Shown here piece by piece: positions 59,540 through 63,292 of a stretch of 63,292 bases of DNA. A program made the translations under genes and the position numbers. The stretch comes from Vibrio mimicus CAIM 602. Its GTDB lineage: Bacteria; Pseudomonadota; Gammaproteobacteria; Enterobacterales; Vibrionaceae. The notes under the pieces were generated by a model. The model saw nothing but the letters and a program-made list of their open reading frames with translations. It did not search any database and was not told the origin of the DNA. The stretch lies in assembly GCF_000338875.1 (NCBI RefSeq), contig NZ_AOMO01000036.1:1-63292 (forward strand), written 5' to 3'. Numbering within the stretch: the stretch's first letter is position 1; each line of letters opens with the position of its first letter.

Positions 59540-59780
59540 ACAAGGCTAATTACGCAAAAGTAGATGAAAAATGTTATTGACTTCAAATAATTTAAACAAA
59601 TGGTTACAGGTCTTCTGTTTGAAGAACATTTTTTTAACTGGTTCACATTAATTGCGTTTTTTAAAACTATACTCTTGAGTAAACGTTTCCACTGGTTGTG
59701 CAAGTAGGATTTTGTGCAAAAGGTCGAGTGAACGTTGTTCCCTACACACGTAATACAAAACAACAAATAGGACTTGTTCA
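59540..59780 (+). promoter_or_regulatory. mglB promoter region with GalR-type operator
   Basis: GAGTAAACGTTTCCAC at 59677-59692 is close to the GalR/GalS operator GTGTAANCGNTTACAC, including the central ACGT. It lies about 90 bases before mglB. A galactose-responsive LacI-family repressor elsewhere on the chromosome is the likely binder (inference). Confidence 0.55.
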
Positions 59781-60755
59781 ATGAGAAAGTTAACTGTTTT
59801 AGCAATGCTTTCTGCTGGTATGGGGTTTGGTACACAGGCTCTGGCAGATACCACCATTGGCTTTACCATCTACAAATACGACGATAACTTTATGTCTGTT
59901 GTTCGCCAAGCGATTGAAAAAGAAGCCGCGGCGGATAGCAACACGCGTATCCTCATGAATGACTCACAAAACAGTCAGTCCATGCAAAACGACCAAGTTG
60001 ACGTTATGTTGGCTCGTGGAGTGCAAGCACTGGCGATCAACCTAGTTGACCCAGCCGCTGCGCCAACCATCATCCAAAAAGCAAAAATCGACGATGTACC
60101 CGTGGTGTTTTACAACAAAGAACCGTCACCAGAAGCGATGGCAAGTTACGACAAAGCTTATTATGTAGGTACGGATTCTAAAGAGTCAGGCATCATCCAA
60201 GGTGACTTGATTTCCACACAATGGAAAGCCAACCCATCATGGGATAAAAACGGTGATGGCGTACTGCAATACGTGATGCTAAAAGGCGAACCGGGTCATC
60301 CAGATGCGGAAGCACGTACATCTTACTCAGTGAAAACCATCAACGATAACGGTATCAAAACCCAAGAATTACACATGGATACAGGCATGTGGGATACCGC
60401 TATGGCGAAAGACAAAATGGATGCATGGCTCTCTGGCCCTAACGGCAGCAAAATCGAAGTCGTGATTGCCAACAACGATGGTATGGCGATGGGCGCGATT
60501 GAAGCTTTGCGCGGTGCTGGCCAAAAAATCCCAGTGTTTGGGGTAGATGCGTTGGCGGAAGCGTTGGCACTGATCAAATCCGGTGCTATGGCAGGTACTG
60601 TGCTCAATGATGCCCAAAACCAAGCGAAAGCGACTTTCGAATTGGCGCGTAACTTGGCAAACGGTAAACCAGCCGCGGAAGGCACTCAATGGACAGTTGA
60701 GAACAAAGTGGTTCGCGTACCTTACGTTGGTGTTGATATCAACAACGTTGAATAA
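59781..60755 (+). CDS. mglB: Galactose/glucose-binding periplasmic protein
   Basis: 324 aa substrate-binding protein of the Mgl ABC importer. Signal peptide about 1-22 ([20 protein letters not shown]). The mature fold has [36 protein letters not shown] and [20 protein letters not shown], and [12 protein letters not shown]; the sugar-binding Asp, Asn and Trp-type residues and the EF-hand-like calcium loop DKNGDGVLQ match E. coli MglB. In many bacteria it also presents galactose to a chemoreceptor. A hairpin after it probably lowers mglA/C expression relative to the binding protein. Confidence 0.95.
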   Translation: MRKLTVLAMLSAGMGFGTQALADTTIGFTIYKYDDNFMSVVRQAIEKEAAADSNTRILMNDSQNSQSMQNDQVDVMLARGVQALAINLVDPAAAPTIIQKAKIDDVPVVFYNKEPSPEAMASYDKAYYVGTDSKESGIIQGDLISTQWKANPSWDKNGDGVLQYVMLKGEPGHPDAEARTSYSVKTINDNGIKTQELHMDTGMWDTAMAKDKMDAWLSGPNGSKIEVVIANNDGMAMGAIEALRGAGQKIPVFGVDALAEALALIKSGAMAGTVLNDAQNQAKATFELARNLANGKPAAEGTQWTVENKVVRVPYVGVDINNVE

Positions 60756-60768
60756 CCTTGGCGAGATG

Positions 60769-60791
60769 AGGAGAAGGCGACTTCTCCTTTT
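60769..60791 (+). other. Hairpin between mglB and mglA
   Basis: AGGAGAAG, loop GCGA, CTTCTCCT followed by TTTTC. Probably a partial terminator or mRNA-stabilising hairpin, giving more binding protein than membrane components. Confidence 0.65.
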
Positions 60792-60916
60792 CGCTCTTTT
60801 CGCAACATTTAAAGATTCAGCGTCAGGCCTTATGGCCCGTCGCGCAGAGATATCACGCCGTGTGTACCACGCATTGATATGGGTTGTCTGAATTTTTGCA
60901 CAATAAAAGTGATGCC

Positions 60917-62425
60917 ATGGTCAATCAAACACATGAATTCCTGTTAGAAATGACAGGTGTGAGTAAAGAGTTCCCTGGGGTGAAAGCCCTTGATAAGGTG
61001 AATTTGAAAGTGCGCCCGCATTCCGTACACGCCTTAATGGGTGAAAATGGCGCAGGCAAATCAACCTTACTCAAATGCCTATTTGGTATTTATGAGAAAG
61101 ATGAGGGTGACATCATTTTTCTCGGTCAGCATGTGAACTTTACCTCATCAAAAGAGGCGCTGGAGTCTGGTGTCTCAATGGTTCACCAAGAGTTGAACCA
61201 AGTAAAACAGTGCTCAGTTATGGATAACATTTGGCTTGGCCGTTATCCGACCAAAGGTTTTTTTGTGGATCACGACAAAATGTATCGTGATACCAAAGCC
61301 ATTTTCTCCGAACTCGATATTGATATCGATCCTAAAGTCAAAGTTGCTACTTTGTCGGTTTCACAAATGCAAATGCTCGAAATCGCCAAAGCGTTTTCCT
61401 ATGACGCCAAAGTGGTGATCATGGATGAACCGACGTCCTCTTTGACGGAAAAAGAGGTGAACCATCTTTTCACTATCATCAAAAAGCTGAAAGAGAAAGG
61501 CTGCGGGGTAGTGTACATATCACACAAGATGGAAGAGATCTTCTCTATCTGTGATGACATCACCATTCTGCGTGATGGTCAGTGGGTGGATACCCGACCG
61601 CTGAAAGGTCTGGATATGGACACTATCATCTCAATGATGGTTGGACGTGAATTGACCCAGCGTTTCCCTGAAAAAAGCAACGAACCGAAGAACGTCATTC
61701 TTGAGGTGAAAAACCTCACTGCGCTTAACCAACCCTCGATTCAAGATATTTCTTTTGAGCTGCGTGCCGGGGAGATTTTAGGTGTCGCAGGGCTGGTGGG
61801 TTCACGCCGTACCGACATTGTGGAAACCATTTTTGGCGTGCGTGAACGCAGCACAGGGCACATATTGCTGCATGGTCGCGAAATGAAAAACCATGATGCT
61901 CATGAAGCGATCAGAAACGGTTTTGCTTTGGTGACCGAAGAGCGCCGCTCCACCGGGATCTACTCCAACTTGGATATCACCTTTAACTCTCTAGTCGCTA
62001 ACGTGGATGAATACAAAACGCCTTATGGCTTACTCAGCGACAAAAAGATGAAGAGTGATACGCAGTGGGTGATTGATTCCATGCGGGTGAAAACCCCATC
62101 ACATCAAACTCATATCGGTTCTCTTTCTGGTGGAAACCAGCAAAAAGTCATTATTGGTCGTTGGCTACTGACTCAACCCGAGATTTTGATGTTGGATGAA
62201 CCCACACGCGGCATTGATGTGGGCGCAAAATACGAAATTTACCAGCTGATTTTAGAGCTGGCGAAGAAAGACAAAGGCATCATCATTATTTCCTCTGAGA
62301 TGCCGGAACTGCTCGGTATTACCGACCGGATCATGGTGATGAGCAACGGCCGCAATGCGGGCATTGTGAACACCAAAGAAACCTCTCAGAACGAAATTTT
62401 AGAGCTGGCCTCTCGATACCTCTAA
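60917..62425 (+). CDS. mglA: Galactose/methyl galactoside ABC transporter ATPase
   Basis: Cytosolic ABC protein of 502 aa with two nucleotide-binding halves, powering MglBC. First half: Walker [10 protein letters not shown], signature [14 protein letters not shown], Walker [14 protein letters not shown]. Second half: [19 protein letters not shown] (a degenerate Walker A as in all sugar ABC ATPases), [15 protein letters not shown] and [14 protein letters not shown]. Length matches E. coli MglA (506). ATG 60917 begins MVNQTHEF; an upstream TTG at 60884 is less likely. 162 bases after mglB, 4 bases before mglC. Confidence 0.95.
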   Translation: MVNQTHEFLLEMTGVSKEFPGVKALDKVNLKVRPHSVHALMGENGAGKSTLLKCLFGIYEKDEGDIIFLGQHVNFTSSKEALESGVSMVHQELNQVKQCSVMDNIWLGRYPTKGFFVDHDKMYRDTKAIFSELDIDIDPKVKVATLSVSQMQMLEIAKAFSYDAKVVIMDEPTSSLTEKEVNHLFTIIKKLKEKGCGVVYISHKMEEIFSICDDITILRDGQWVDTRPLKGLDMDTIISMMVGRELTQRFPEKSNEPKNVILEVKNLTALNQPSIQDISFELRAGEILGVAGLVGSRRTDIVETIFGVRERSTGHILLHGREMKNHDAHEAIRNGFALVTEERRSTGIYSNLDITFNSLVANVDEYKTPYGLLSDKKMKSDTQWVIDSMRVKTPSHQTHIGSLSGGNQQKVIIGRWLLTQPEILMLDEPTRGIDVGAKYEIYQLILELAKKDKGIIIISSEMPELLGITDRIMVMSNGRNAGIVNTKETSQNEILELASRYL

Positions 62426-62429
62426 GGAA

Positions 62430-63292
62430 ATGACTATGGATGCTGTCAAATCATTTGCAATTAAACATTTAAAAGAGGGCGCAATTTACGCAGTGCTGTT
62501 TATTCTGCTTGCGGTTATTGTGATTCAAGAGCCCTCATTTCTTAGCTTACGTAACCTCAGTAACATCCTGACTCAGTCTTCAGTGCGCGTGATTATTGCA
62601 TTGGGTGTAGCAGGTTTGATCGTCACCCAAGGTACCGACTTATCCGCAGGTCGCCAAGTTGGTCTAGCCGCGGTTATATCCGCCACCTTGCTGCAATCGA
62701 TGGACAACGTGAACAAAGTTTTCCCAAGTTTGGGTGAGATTCCTATTCTTGCGGTCATCATCAGCGTTTGCTTGATTGGTGCGATCATTGGTTTAGTGAA
62801 CGGTGTGGTGGTTGCGTACCTCAAAGTTACCCCGTTTATCGCGACTTTAGGTACCATGATCATCGTGTACGGCATTAACTCGCTGTACTACGACTCGGTT
62901 GGTGCCTCACCGATTGCAGGTTTCGATGAACGCTTCACCACCTTTACCCAAGGCTTTATCCGCATCGGCGATTTCAGGTTCTCCTACATCACCTTCTACG
63001 CCATTATCGCGATCATTTTTATGTGGATACTGTGGAATAAAACCGTATTCGGCAAAAACATTTTTGCGGTTGGTGGTAACCCAGAAGCGGCGAAAGTTTC
63101 TGGTGTTAACGTGCCACTCACACTGCTTAAAGTGTATGCACTTTCCGGTGTGTTCTATGCCTTTGGGGGTATGCTTGAAGCAGGGCGAATTGGTAGTGCG
63201 ACCAACAACTTAGGTTTCTTATATGAGTTGGATGCGATTGCCGCGTGTGTTGTGGGTGGGTGTCTCATTCGCTGGTGGGGTAGGTAGTATCG
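62430..63292 (+). CDS. mglC: Galactose/methyl galactoside ABC transporter permease (3' truncated, frame break near 63258)
   Basis: Inner-membrane permease of the Mgl importer. About 285 of the expected 336 residues lie in the window, with about 8-9 TM helices and close agreement with E. coli MglC: NILTQSSVRVIIALGVAGLIVTQGTDLSAGRQVGLA, TLGTMIIVYGINSLYYD, GGNPEAAKVSGVNV and LEAGRIGSATNNLGF. At 63258 an extra G (GGTGGGTG) shifts the frame; without it the text reads VVGGVSFAGGVGSI, as in MglC. The end is cut by the window. ATG 62430 or 62436 can start it. Confidence 0.9.

Noticed and set aside
59497..59835. Minus-strand frame across the mglB promoter and start
   Set aside because: Covers the GalR-type operator and the mglB signal peptide; composition is AT-driven and no ribosome site is seen.
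1..63292. CRISPR array, prophage, insertion sequence, tRNA or rRNA
   Set aside because: No regularly spaced repeats, transposase, integrase, phage structural genes or cloverleaf/rRNA sequence was recognised on either strand.

Overview
The window is a 63 kb stretch of a gamma-proteobacterial chromosome, almost certainly Vibrio cholerae or a very close relative. From memory, its gene order matches the V. cholerae large-chromosome segment of about VC1275 to VC1328. Markers are the chitin-oligosaccharide deacetylase next to a chitobiose-type PTS cluster, the broad-spectrum racemase BsrV, ompV-carS-carR and mglBAC. Nothing looks like a mobile element, prophage, integron or CRISPR array, and no rRNA or tRNA gene was seen. 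It reads as ordinary core chromosome rich in sensing and transport genes.

Layout: (1) 1-5.5 kb: the end of a TRAP permease, a Cache histidine kinase with its NarL-type regulator, a MarR regulator and a BCCT transporter. (2) 5.6-12.5 kb: a chitin-disaccharide module. A secreted deacetylase is divergent from PTS IIB-IIC-IIA, a GH4 6-phospho-glycosidase, a ChbG deacetylase and a LacI repressor, with a perfect operator-like palindrome in the divergent promoter. (3) 12.5-16.4 kb: opgGH (osmoregulated periplasmic glucans). (4) 16.8-24.5 kb: a chemoreceptor, an exonuclease plus CBS/DUF294 pair, an aromatic/aspartate aminotransferase and an HD-GYP phosphodiesterase. (5) 24.8-37.6 kb: an acetyltransferase, a TPP riboswitch with thiD, asnS, a chemoreceptor carrying a heme-c motif, queD, sdaCA, a Nudix gene, pabB and fumarase. 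(6) 37.4-45.8 kb: a small membrane protein, ycjX-ycjF-tyrR, a RimJ-like acetyltransferase, a YfbR-like HD gene, a small unknown, an EamA exporter and bsrV. (7) 45.9-55.1 kb: a chemoreceptor, a DASS transporter with a cNMP-domain kinase and CheY-like regulator, a VirK/YbjX protein, ompV and carSR. (8) 55.5-63.3 kb: an unusual bifunctional penicillin-binding protein, a NifX-like/NqrM-like pair beside a 28-bp perfect palindrome, and mglBAC.

Six genes carry single-base frame disruptions (near 34, 4770, 33825, 42590, 59225 and 63258). Two of these lie within about 35 bases of the window ends. Most sit in or beside short runs of one base, so sequencing or assembly error at contig edges and runs is the simplest explanation, although real mutations cannot be excluded. 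No wholly new system stands out. The best candidates for new biology are the NifX/NqrM-like pair with its palindrome, the heme-motif chemoreceptor, the structured RNA between chbG and the repressor gene, and the penicillin-binding protein with altered glycosyltransferase motifs.
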